Assembly (NCBI GenBank): GCA_910585575.1 | Contig: CAJUFS010000012.1 | Span: forward strand, 1 to 51,524 | Length of the DNA: 51,524 bases | From: an uncultured Adlercreutzia sp. | Lineage (GTDB): Bacteria; Actinomycetota; Coriobacteriia; Coriobacteriales; Eggerthellaceae | Direction of reading: 5' to 3' | Part shown: positions 10,090-17,682 of the stretch, piece by piece | Position numbering within the stretch: the first letter of the stretch is position 1 | Layout of the letters: each line of letters opens with the position of its first letter | Translations under genes and position numbers: made by a program | Notes under the pieces: model-generated | What the model saw: the letters and a program-made list of their open reading frames with translations, nothing else | What the model was told of the DNA's origin: nothing | Database searches by the model: none

Positions 10090-10305
10090 CGGGCCGTCCT
10101 TCCCTTCCCAGAGTCCTCTCTGAAATCTGGTTCCCAGCTGTTTCCTTTTGTTTGCAGTTAGCTTACCATTCGTGGCTGGCCCGAAAACCCCGCAGCGGCT
10201 TCTCTACCATGGAGTCGGGTATTCATGCCTGATGTACGATTTGCGCCCCGATTGCCGATCGGGTGCCCGACCGGGCGCATTTGCGCCTTTAGAAAGAGAG
10301 CCTTC

Positions 10306-11685
10306 ATGGAACGAGAGCGCTTCGGTTCCCGTCTCGGATTCATTCTCATCAGCGCCGGCTGCGCCATCGGCTTGGGAAATGTCTGGCGCTTCCCCTATAT
10401 TACCGGCGAGTACGGCGGCGCGGCCTTCCTTCTGCTGTACCTGTTCTTCTTGCTGGTGCTGGGACTTCCCATCATGGTCATGGAATTCGCCGTGGGCCGC
10501 GGCAGTCAGAAGTCCATTGCGCGCGCCTTCAACGTGCTGGAACCGCGCGGCAGCCATTGGCACAAGTACAAGTGGATCGGCATTGCCGGCTGCTATTTGC
10601 TCATGATGTTCTACACCACCGTGGCCGGCTGGATGCTGGCCTATGTGCCGAAAATGGCCTCGGGGCAGTTCGTCAACGCTGGTACCGAGCAAACGGCGGC
10701 CATCTTCAACGCCATGCTGGCCGACCCCGTGGAAGTGGTGTTCTGGATGGTGGTGGTATGCGCTGCCTCTATCCTTATTTGCTCGCTGGGCGTGCAGAAG
10801 GGCGTAGAGCGCATCACGAAGGTCATGATGCTGTGTCTGCTGGCCATTTTGGGCGTGCTGGTCATTCGCTCTCTTACCCTGCCGGGCGCCGAAGAGGGCG
10901 TGGCCTTCTACCTGCTGCCCGATTTCTCGAAGATCTTCGGCAGCCCCGACGCCTTCTTCGAAGCCGCCTACGCCGCCATGGGCCAGGCGTTCTTCACGCT
11001 CTCCATCGGCATGGGTTCCATGACCATCTTTGGCAGCTATATCGACAAGCATCGCTCGCTCATGGGTGAGGCGGCCACCATCGGCGTGCTGGACACGGGC
11101 GTGGCCCTGGCCACGGGCCTTATCATCTTCCCGGCCTGCTTTGCTTTCGGCGTAGCGCCCGATTCAGGCCCGGGCCTGGTGTTTATCACCTTGCCCAGCG
11201 TGTTCGAGCAGATGTGGCTGGGACACGTGTGGGGCACCCTGTTCTTCGTATTCATGAGCTTCGCGGCCCTGTCCACGGTCATTGCCGTATTCGAGGGCAT
11301 TTTGCGCTTTGCCATGGACGAATGGGGCTGGAGTCGCAAGAAGGCCGTCACCGTGAACCTCATTGCCATCCCGCTGCTGTCACTGCCCTGCGCCTTGGGC
11401 TTCAACGTGCTGTCGGACGTGGTCATGCCGGGCGTCGGCGACATCCAAACCATCGAGGACTTCCTGGTGTCCAGCAACATCATGCCTTTGGGCTCGCTGG
11501 TGTTTGTGCTGTTCTGCGTTTCGAAGCGAGGCTGGGGATGGAAGAACTTCCTGGCCGAGGCCAATGAGGGCGAGGGGCTGAAGTTTCCTACCTGGCTGCA
11601 CCCCTGGATGCGCTTCGGTGTGCCGGTGCTGGTGGTTATCATCCTCATCATGGGCTGGGTACCTATTGTCAGCTCTTGGCTGTAG
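10306..11685 (+). CDS. Sodium-dependent transporter, neurotransmitter:sodium symporter (NSS/SNF) family
   Basis: A 459-residue integral membrane protein. TM1 carries the NSS signature GFILISAGCAIGLGNVWRFPYITGEYGGAAF, including the broken helix that binds Na+ and the amino-acid substrate. Eleven or so further hydrophobic segments follow, including the conserved LGLPIMVMEFAVGRGSQ of TM2. Bacterial members import amino acids such as Leu, Trp or Tyr with Na+; the substrate here is not determinable. ATG 10306 is chosen because it begins MERERFGSRLGF at the family start; the open frame reaches back to 10225 without a good ribosome site. It is a monocistronic unit. A short GC-rich imperfect hairpin lies just upstream at about 10255-10275. 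Confidence 0.93.
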   Translation: MERERFGSRLGFILISAGCAIGLGNVWRFPYITGEYGGAAFLLLYLFFLLVLGLPIMVMEFAVGRGSQKSIARAFNVLEPRGSHWHKYKWIGIAGCYLLMMFYTTVAGWMLAYVPKMASGQFVNAGTEQTAAIFNAMLADPVEVVFWMVVVCAASILICSLGVQKGVERITKVMMLCLLAILGVLVIRSLTLPGAEEGVAFYLLPDFSKIFGSPDAFFEAAYAAMGQAFFTLSIGMGSMTIFGSYIDKHRSLMGEAATIGVLDTGVALATGLIIFPACFAFGVAPDSGPGLVFITLPSVFEQMWLGHVWGTLFFVFMSFAALSTVIAVFEGILRFAMDEWGWSRKKAVTVNLIAIPLLSLPCALGFNVLSDVVMPGVGDIQTIEDFLVSSNIMPLGSLVFVLFCVSKRGWGWKNFLAEANEGEGLKFPTWLHPWMRFGVPVLVVIILIMGWVPIVSSWL

Positions 11686-11736
11686 AAGCTGACGGCAGTA
11701 GGGCTCAGGTTCCGAGAACGAGCGCTTTGCTTAGCT

Positions 11737-11774
11737 GTCCGCGAAAGGACGGCGGTATTCCTCCGGGCACGCGC
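11737..11774. repeat. 38-bp direct repeat, copy 1
   Basis: GTCCGCGAAAGGACGGCG then one variable base (G) and TATTCCTCCGGGCACGCGC. Copy 2 is at 11988-12025 with one difference (A). It contains the hairpin GTCC-GCGAAA-GGAC. Confidence 0.85.
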
Positions 11775-11799
11775 AGCAATTAAGTTCCAAGAACGGCCT

Positions 11800-11900
11800 G
11801 TTTGGTACCGTGCGGACCGCCAAAATAAGGGGAAATGGTTCCCTGCCTCCGCGAAACCCCAGGTCAGAAAATTTCCGACAGCGCCGCAGGGGTACCAAAC
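11800..11900. repeat. Inverted repeat with ~80-base loop
   Basis: GTTTGGTACC at 11800-11809 pairs perfectly with GGTACCAAAC at 11891-11900, and the pairing extends with a bulge through CCGCA on the inner side. It lies between the two copies of the 38-bp direct repeat. Confidence 0.6.
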
Positions 11901-11987
11901 CACCCTATCCTGGAACCTGGCCCGTGTGCCCCGTCGTTGGAACCTGGCTTCTCAGGGCCTAACCCCCAGCAAGAGCGTTCCTTGGTT

Positions 11988-12025
11988 GTCCGCGAAAGGA
12001 CGGCGATATTCCTCCGGGCACGCGC
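11988..12025. repeat. 38-bp direct repeat, copy 2
   Basis: Same as 11737-11774 apart from one base. Weaker similarity extends about 20 bases to the left of both copies. Confidence 0.85.
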
Positions 12026-12079
12026 CGCTCCGCTGACTCGCTTCGCTCGGGCGCTGCGCTCCTTCATGCATTTACTGGG

Positions 12080-12103
12080 CGGCCTTCGGCCGTCTTCTTT
12101 TTG
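12080..12103 (+). terminator. Terminator-like hairpin with T-rich tail
   Basis: CGGCC-TTC-GGCCG (12080-12092) is followed by TCTTCTTTTT on the plus strand. It could end transcripts from the symporter side or from the repeat-bearing gap. Confidence 0.5.
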
Positions 12104-12182
12104 GTGTTCAGACGGTGCCCTGCGGAACACCCCCGCCCTTTCGCTCCTCACCCAACGAGAGAGGGCGGGCAGTTGCCACGGG

Positions 12183-12983
12183 CTATTCCGCCGGTTTGAT
12201 GCGGGTGGCGTGGGTGTAGACGTTGAACTTGCCGTTTTTGGCGAAGCCGATGAGAGTGATGCCGTGCTCGCAGGCCAGGGCGATGGACAGGTTCGTGGGC
12301 GCGCCCGGCGATATGACCACCGGCACGCCGATGCGAATGGCGCGCGCGATAATCTCACGGGGTACACGACCGCTGAACAGGAGAATCTTGTCGGAGGCAT
12401 CGACGTGGTTCGCCAAACACCAGCCCGCCAGCTTATCGAGGGCGTTGTGGCGGCCGATATCCTCGAACCAAGCTACGAGCTCCCCTTCGCCATCTACCAG
12501 CACGGCGCTGTGCACGCCGCCGGTGCGATGGAACAGCTGGGAGTTCCCTTCCAAAAAGCCGATGCGCGTCGACACCTCTTCGGCTGTGAGCATGGGCTCG
12601 ACCGACACCGAAGGCCGTGCCGTCGGACAGAGCACTCGGTCTACCACTGCTCCGGCCGTCTCGGGACGGCTGCTGTTTTCCCCGACGGTGCGCACGCGCA
12701 CCTCGCCGGCCTCTTCGTCAACCTCAACCGATGCCACATCCTCGATGCAGTCGATTTTCCCCGAAGTGTAGAGGCTCCCGATAACTAGTTCGCGGATGTG
12801 CCAGGGCGAGCAGGTCATGTCGCGCACGGCCGCCCCGTCGACGAGTATCGTGAACACCACTTCTTCGATGACCGTGTCGATCTGATAGGTGCCCACTTCC
12901 TCTTCGAAGCGGCAAATGAGCTCATGGATGAATGAAGACGGACTTGCCTGGTCAACGGCTCCGTCAGATGCGCGCGTGTTCAC
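12183..12983 (-). CDS. fdhD: FdhD-like sulfurtransferase for bis-MGD enzymes, lacking the CxxC pair
   Basis: A 266-residue protein when started at GTG 12983, which has GAAAGG seven bases upstream; the frame stays open to 13055. FdhD family blocks are clear: FTILVDGAAVRDMTCSPWHIRELVIGSL, FHRTGGVHSAVLV, EDIGRHNALDKLAG and VVISPGAPTNLSIALA. FdhD passes sulfur from IscS to the molybdenum cofactor of formate dehydrogenase and related enzymes. In E. coli FdhD the loop carries two Cys in a CxxC arrangement; here the same loop reads LCPTARPSV (12618-12629), so only one Cys remains. The gene lies just downstream of two molybdopterin reductase operons on the same strand, which fits a role in maturing them. 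It is separated from them by a terminator. Confidence 0.85.
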   Translation of the reverse strand: MNTRASDGAVDQASPSSFIHELICRFEEEVGTYQIDTVIEEVVFTILVDGAAVRDMTCSPWHIRELVIGSLYTSGKIDCIEDVASVEVDEEAGEVRVRTVGENSSRPETAGAVVDRVLCPTARPSVSVEPMLTAEEVSTRIGFLEGNSQLFHRTGGVHSAVLVDGEGELVAWFEDIGRHNALDKLAGWCLANHVDASDKILLFSGRVPREIIARAIRIGVPVVISPGAPTNLSIALACEHGITLIGFAKNGKFNVYTHATRIKPAE

Positions 12984-13326
12984 GGCAACCTTTCTCGCAA
13001 GAGGGACAAGGCCATTATACCCACCACAGTGCGCCCTTGCCCCGCGCCCCGCCACCTCACGGCATCTTCACGACGACCCTTTACACGAGACACCCCGCAT
13101 GAGCGCTGCAGCAGGACACAAGACCCTAGCCCTGCGTTGCGCGAAACTCCCTGCAAAGATCCTTCGCCCCCATTCCCAGGAGGCTGAAACATAACCCAGG
13201 CAAAAAAGGACGGCGACCGGGAGGAGGTCGCCGTCCACAGGGAGGGAGATATTTCCTTTAACCCGGGCGTCATCATCCATCAAAACGAGCGGCAACGCCA
13301 GGGATTCGATACTCCTCTTGACCGAA
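12984..13326. other. Gap of 343 bases holding the leader of the fdhD-like gene and the module-1 terminator
   Basis: The left part is the leader of the fdhD-like gene. The right part holds the terminator hairpin of the first molybdoenzyme operon and about 90 bases of untranslated 3' sequence. No other gene is seen. Confidence 0.6.
13203..13236 (-). terminator. Terminator of molybdoenzyme module 1
   Basis: An 11-bp stem GGACGGCGACC/GGTCGCCGTCC (13208-13218 and 13226-13236) is followed on the minus strand by TTTTTT. The same hairpin ends module 2 at 16994-17027. Confidence 0.85.
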
Positions 13327-13938
13327 CTAGGCTTCGTTCACCTTCTTCGGCAGATACCACACCGAGGGGTTGGTACCCTCTTCGGGCAGCAGCTGGAAGC
13401 CGCCCTCAGCCTCGGCTTGGGCCTTCAGCGTTTCCAAGTCGCCGAAGGTGCGAGCTCCGCCGGGGCAGGCAGCCACGCAGGCCTGCATCTGGCCATCACC
13501 GGCATCGATGCGCTCGGCGCAGAAGGTGCACTTGTCCATGGTGGCCGGCGGCATGGTGGGGTACATCAGCTCCTCGTACTCGTTGAGCTGCTCGCCAAAA
13601 TAGCCCTCTTCGCTTTCCGCCAGGTGACGAGCGTCGTAAGGGCACACCGTCTGGCAGCTGCCGCAGCCGATGCACTCGTCCTTGTTGATGACGACAATGC
13701 CGTCGTCGCGCTTGACGGAAGCGCCTGTGGGACAAATCTCCACGCAGGGCGCGTTTTCGCAGTGCATGCACAGCATGGGATAGGACGTCATGCGCACGTC
13801 AGGATAGGCACCCTCCAGCTCGCGCGTCACACGGGAACGGCGCACACCCGGGCGGGTTCCATGGGCCTCTTTGCACGCCACCGAGCAGGCATGGCAGCCG
13901 ATGCACTTCTTGAGGTCAATAAGCATTCCGTAAGTCAT
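13327..13938 (-). CDS. Four-cluster ferredoxin-type electron transfer subunit (DmsB/PsrB family), module 1
   Basis: A 203-residue protein with four Cys groups for [4Fe-4S] clusters: CIGCHACSVAC near residue 12, CMHCENAPCVEICP near 57, CIGCGSCQTVCP near 90 and CTFC...CVAACP near 137-160. This is the DmsB/PsrB/NrfC layout. It carries electrons from a membrane quinol oxidase to the catalytic subunit. It has no signal peptide, so it would be exported bound to the Tat-targeted partner encoded 14 bases upstream. It is closely similar to the subunit at 17056-17667 over its whole length. No membrane anchor gene follows; a terminator does. Confidence 0.95.
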   Translation of the reverse strand: MTYGMLIDLKKCIGCHACSVACKEAHGTRPGVRRSRVTRELEGAYPDVRMTSYPMLCMHCENAPCVEICPTGASVKRDDGIVVINKDECIGCGSCQTVCPYDARHLAESEEGYFGEQLNEYEELMYPTMPPATMDKCTFCAERIDAGDGQMQACVAACPGGARTFGDLETLKAQAEAEGGFQLLPEEGTNPSVWYLPKKVNEA

Positions 13939-13952
13939 TATGGTCTCCCCCC

Positions 13953-16694
13953 TTAAGAGATCTTCTCGATCTTGACGCGGACCGTCTGATCAAGTGCGGA
14001 GCAGATGTGATCCAGACGCTTCGGATCACGGCCAGGCACCAGGTGCGCCACCGCCGTGCCCTTGCCCTTGGCAAGAGGCAGGAACTCGGAATTGGAGCCC
14101 CAGCTGCCGGCAATAACGCTCAGGCAATCCGGATGAATCTTCTCAGAGGTCATGATGGTGCCCTCCACGAACGAGTCGTGCAAGCTGGTCAGACGCACCT
14201 GATCGCCGTCAGCCAGGCCCTTGGCCTTCGCCGTCGCCGCATTCATCTCGATGGCGTAGGCGTAGGGGTTCTCGCGGTTGATCTCGTCGATGTAGGGATT
14301 CTCCACGCTCCAGGAGTCAACGTTGATGGAGTCGGTGTAGTAGATGGGGAACAGGTCGAAGTCGGGCTCGTCGAGCTCCCACTCCACCGAGGGCTTCCAG
14401 TCGGGGAACGGCTGATAGTCGTCGGTTTCCCAAGGAATGTCCAGCTTCTTGACGCTGGCCTCGATCTTCTCCTTGGCCTCGAACATGAAGTCCCAGTACA
14501 GCGGCACCTTGCCCGGGGCGTTATCGGCCCAGATGTACATCTCGTCGAAGTCGCGCGGATGGGTGTACACGCCGTTGGCCTTGAACCACTCCCAGTTGTG
14601 CTCCTCGTCTACCAGGCTCTTCAGCACCGAGTCGCAGAACGCCTCGATGTCGAACTTCTGGTCCATGGGAATGGAGTACTCCTCCTTGACACGGTACACG
14701 CTGTTCATCAGGCCGATGTAGTTGGCATCGAGACCCTTGCGGTGAGCCAGCTCGCCCATGATGGAGAAGATGCCCATGCCGCCGTCCTTCGGCTCCACAA
14801 CCTTCTGCCACACACCGATGGTCCACGGAACATCCAGACCGCCGATAACGCGATGGTTCAGGAAGAAGTGGGGCAAGGGCTCGCTGCGCTCGAGGTAGTT
14901 GGCCTCAGGCAGGAAGATGTCGTAGTAGTAGGACGAGTCGTTGAGGAACAGATCGATGCCCACGATGAAGTCGAGCTTGCCCATGGTCTCGCGCATCTCG
15001 TCGTGGTTGGCCCACCACTTGATGGGGTTGCAGCCGTAGTACAGGGCAACCTTGATGGGCTGCGTGTGGTACAGATCGGGATTGGCCTGGGCAATGTTGA
15101 AGAACTGGGCGTCGGCGCCGATGGGCTGCAAGCCCAGCATGGACATGTCGGTGGGCACGTACTCGAACTCGCGCACGTTGCGATAGTACGAGCCCGGATA
15201 GGCCAGCATCAGGGACACGTCCTCGATGAAGCCGTCCTCTTCCCAAATGGCGGGGCGCCAGGTGACGTAGGGCTCCGCGTCGTCGGTCCAGCCGTTGCAG
15301 GCCGGGTCGAAGCCCAGCAGGCCGCCCACGGAGTTGGCCGAGCCCACCAGCACGTTCAGGAAGATGACCGACCAGCAGGCATGGAAGGCATGCTTGTGAC
15401 GCGTCATGCCCGAGAACATGTCGACGCAGGCGGGACGGAACGGCATGGTCTTGCCGTCGATCTCGATGGTCTCGCCGATGCAGGCAGCCTCGCCGAACTC
15501 CTTAGCCACCTGACGGATGGTGTCAGCGGGCACCGAGGTGATGGCCTCCTGGTACTCGGGCGTGTACTTCTTGATGTGCTCCTTGTACAGGGTGAAGCCC
15601 GTGGTGCAGGCCTCACCATCCACCGTGAAGGTGCCTTCCAGGGCCGGAGCTGCGCACTCGTCGTAGGGCTTGGCCTTGTTGTCGGTGGTGTCCATGTACA
15701 GCGCCTTGTTGCTGCTCTTATCGCGCAGCACACGCTGGGTCTTATCACTGACCAAAGCCGGACCGTTAGTGCGGTTGGTCAGGTACTCGCGATCGATCAG
15801 ATCGAGCTCGTGCACCAGCACGTAGGCGATGGAGTTGGCTGCCGCGGCGTCGGTGGAGGGCTTGATGGGCACCCACTGGTCGGCCGTTTCGGCGCCGGCA
15901 CTCATGTGCGGGTCAAAGTTCACGACGCGCAGGCCCTCGGAGCGGCGCTGGGAGTACAGGCTGGCCGTCATGTTGAAGCCGTGACGCGTGGCTGCGCCAG
16001 CGTTTGTACCGAACTGGATAAGGTAGTTGCAGTACTTGTAGTCGGGCATGGCGTTGCCGGCGCCTGTGTAGATGTAGCTGAGCTGATGCACGCCGGTACC
16101 GCACAGGTCGGCCGTGGCGTTGGCGGGCTCGTAGGTGCCGTAGAGCGCGCCCAAAGCCATGCCCTTCACCAAGCTACCGGCCTGGCTGGACACCATGGAG
16201 AAGCTGCCGATGTTGCCCGGATTCTCGGCGGCGGCAGCAGAGAACTTCTCATCGATAATATCGAAAGCCTCGTCCCACTCGATCTCCACCCAGCCGGGAT
16301 CCTCGTCGGGGCCCTTTTTGGGGTTGGTGCGCTTGAGCGGCTTGGTGATGCGGTTGGGATCGTAGAGCTGCATGATGCCCGCGGTGCCCTTGCCGCAGAT
16401 ATGGCCGTTGCCGATGGGGCTGTCGGGATTGCCCGTCAGCTCCACCACCACACCGTCGATGACGTGGGCCTTAATGGAGCAGTTGTTGAAGCACATGTTG
16501 CAGGTAGTGGGAATCCACTCCCCCGCGTTGGGATCGTAGGCCATCTTCTCAGGCACCAGCGATGTATTCGCCAGATCAGTCCCCTCTTTCTCTGCGGTAC
16601 CCGAGGCGCATCCCGCAAGGCCCAGACCTACCGCGGCCGCGCCGGCTCCTGCCACGAACCCTCGACGGCTGACGTTCAGACCGTTCTCGCCCAT
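13953..16694 (-). CDS. Tat-exported molybdopterin (bis-MGD) oxidoreductase, catalytic subunit, module 1
   Basis: A 913-residue DMSO reductase superfamily enzyme. The N-terminus has a Tat motif SRRGFV (9-14) and an L-A-G-C box with Cys29. A [4Fe-4S] site follows: C65-x2-C68-x3-C72-x27-C100. The Mo ligand is predicted as Cys198 in ADLCGTGVH, by its spacing to IQFGTNAG, which mirrors the Cys ligand of NapA; a Ser or Asp enzyme is therefore less likely. Polysulfide/thiosulfate-type reductases and gut catechol dehydroxylase-like enzymes both belong to this broad group, and the substrate is not known. Start ATG 16694. It shares an operon with the ferredoxin subunit 14 bases downstream. No TorD-type chaperone gene is in the window. 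Confidence 0.93.
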   Translation of the reverse strand: MGENGLNVSRRGFVAGAGAAAVGLGLAGCASGTAEKEGTDLANTSLVPEKMAYDPNAGEWIPTTCNMCFNNCSIKAHVIDGVVVELTGNPDSPIGNGHICGKGTAGIMQLYDPNRITKPLKRTNPKKGPDEDPGWVEIEWDEAFDIIDEKFSAAAAENPGNIGSFSMVSSQAGSLVKGMALGALYGTYEPANATADLCGTGVHQLSYIYTGAGNAMPDYKYCNYLIQFGTNAGAATRHGFNMTASLYSQRRSEGLRVVNFDPHMSAGAETADQWVPIKPSTDAAAANSIAYVLVHELDLIDREYLTNRTNGPALVSDKTQRVLRDKSSNKALYMDTTDNKAKPYDECAAPALEGTFTVDGEACTTGFTLYKEHIKKYTPEYQEAITSVPADTIRQVAKEFGEAACIGETIEIDGKTMPFRPACVDMFSGMTRHKHAFHACWSVIFLNVLVGSANSVGGLLGFDPACNGWTDDAEPYVTWRPAIWEEDGFIEDVSLMLAYPGSYYRNVREFEYVPTDMSMLGLQPIGADAQFFNIAQANPDLYHTQPIKVALYYGCNPIKWWANHDEMRETMGKLDFIVGIDLFLNDSSYYYDIFLPEANYLERSEPLPHFFLNHRVIGGLDVPWTIGVWQKVVEPKDGGMGIFSIMGELAHRKGLDANYIGLMNSVYRVKEEYSIPMDQKFDIEAFCDSVLKSLVDEEHNWEWFKANGVYTHPRDFDEMYIWADNAPGKVPLYWDFMFEAKEKIEASVKKLDIPWETDDYQPFPDWKPSVEWELDEPDFDLFPIYYTDSINVDSWSVENPYIDEINRENPYAYAIEMNAATAKAKGLADGDQVRLTSLHDSFVEGTIMTSEKIHPDCLSVIAGSWGSNSEFLPLAKGKGTAVAHLVPGRDPKRLDHICSALDQTVRVKIEKIS

Positions 16695-16719
16695 GGTTTC
16701 TCCCCTCTCTTTTGTTTCC

Positions 16720-16739
16720 CCCTCGCACCTTTGCGAGGG
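16720..16739 (-). other. Leader hairpin of module 1
   Basis: CCCTCGC/GCGAGGG, a 7-bp stem with a 6-base loop, about 25 bases upstream of the start codon. Confidence 0.5.
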
Positions 16740-16740
16740 A

Positions 16741-16765
16741 CTCCTCGCATCCCCTTAGATGCATA
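16741..16765 (-). other. Conserved leader element of module 1
   Basis: CTCCTCGCATC..GATGCATA is shared with module 2 (20495-20518) and forms a GCATC/GATGC hairpin with a 6-base loop. Confidence 0.55.
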
Positions 16766-16788
16766 GCGTCACAGTAACTTACAAGACT

Positions 16789-16815
16789 AGGACAATCCAG
16801 CGCTTGGATTATCCT
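16789..16815. promoter_or_regulatory. Operator-like dyad upstream of module 1
   Basis: AGGACAATCCA (16789-16799) and TGGATTATCCT (16805-16815) are 11-bp arms with one mismatch, separated by five bases. The core GACAATC-N9-GATTRTC is repeated upstream of module 2 with identical spacing. It lies 95-121 bases upstream of the start codon. Confidence 0.65.
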
Positions 16816-16993
16816 AATTGACGGTTAATAAAAAGAGGAGTTTTCTGATCATCTTTACTTTTTTGCTGTCGCCAAAGGGAAATTGAGCCTCTCACAAGGG
16901 ACGATGACAAAGTTACCGATTCTTAACTTTTTAATTACAGATCCCTAACAGAATTATGTAGAAATTGTGATTGCTCACTCATGCTTTACACAA

Positions 16994-17027
16994 AAAAGGG
17001 ACGGCGACCGGGAGGGGGTCGCCGTCC
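16994..17027 (-). terminator. Terminator of molybdoenzyme module 2
   Basis: The stem GGACGGCGACC/GGTCGCCGTCC (16999-17009 and 17017-17027) is followed on the minus strand by CTTTTTTG. The hairpin arms are identical to those of the module-1 terminator. Confidence 0.85.
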
Positions 17028-17055
17028 ACAGGGAGGGAGATGTCGTTTCGAAGCG

Positions 17056-17667
17056 CTACAGCTCGGTCACGTTGAACGGGATGTACCACACGCTGGGGTT
17101 CGTTCCCTCTTCGGGAAGCAGCTGGTAGCCGCCCTTGGCCTCGGCCTGGGCCTTCAGCTCTTCCAGCTCGCCGAAGACACGCGCCTTGGCGGGGCAGGCC
17201 GCCACGCAGGCCTGCATCTCGCCGTTGCCGGCGTCGATGCGGTCGGCGCAGAACGTGCACTTGTCCATGGTGCCGGCCGGCATCGTGGGATACATCAGCT
17301 CCTCGTACTCGTTGAGCTCTTCGCCGAAGTAGCCGTTCTCATCCTCACTGAACTGGCGAGCGTCGTAGGGGCAGGCGTTCATGCAGCTCTTGCAGCCGAT
17401 GCACACGTCCTTGTCGATGACGACAATGCCGTCCTCACGCTTCTGCGAGGCGCCCGTCGGGCAGATTTCCACGCAGGGCGCGTTCTCGCACTGCATGCAC
17501 AGCATCGGCACCGCGGTCTTGCGCACGTTAGGATAGGTGCCCTCGAACTCGCGCACTACCCTCGAGCGGCGCACGCCGGGGCGGGTGCCGTGGGCCTCCT
17601 TGCAGGCGGTGGCGCAGGCATGACAACCGACGCACTTCTTCAGGTCAATCAGCATTCCGTAGGTCAT
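17056..17667 (-). CDS. Four-cluster ferredoxin-type electron transfer subunit (DmsB/PsrB family), module 2
   Basis: A 203-residue paralogue of the protein at 13327-13938, starting with nearly the same MTYGMLIDLKKC. All sixteen cluster cysteines are kept: CVGCHACATAC, CMQCENAPCVEICP, CIGCKSCMNACP and CTFC...CVAACP. It would relay electrons to the catalytic subunit encoded 15 bases upstream, and be exported with it. The main differences from copy 1 lie outside the cysteine groups and in the last residues (IPFNVTEL here, LPKKVNEA in copy 1). Again no NrfD or DmsC gene follows directly. Confidence 0.95.
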   Translation of the reverse strand: MTYGMLIDLKKCVGCHACATACKEAHGTRPGVRRSRVVREFEGTYPNVRKTAVPMLCMQCENAPCVEICPTGASQKREDGIVVIDKDVCIGCKSCMNACPYDARQFSEDENGYFGEELNEYEELMYPTMPAGTMDKCTFCADRIDAGNGEMQACVAACPAKARVFGELEELKAQAEAKGGYQLLPEEGTNPSVWYIPFNVTEL

Positions 17668-17682
17668 TATGCTCTACCCCCT

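Larger units (their letters stand above)
11686..12182. other. 497-base non-coding gap with duplicated segments
   Basis: No gene with a ribosome site or family match was found. It holds a duplicated 38-bp segment, an inverted repeat, two GTTC-N3-GAAC palindromes (11709-11719, 11784-11794) and a plus-strand terminator-like hairpin. Confidence 0.65.
16695..17055. other. 361-base regulatory gap between molybdoenzyme modules
   Basis: From left to right it holds the structured leader and dyad of module 1, about 160 AT-rich bases with no recognised element, and the terminator of module 2. The AT-rich part contains a weak hairpin AAAGTTA/TAACTTT (16909-16930). Confidence 0.65.
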
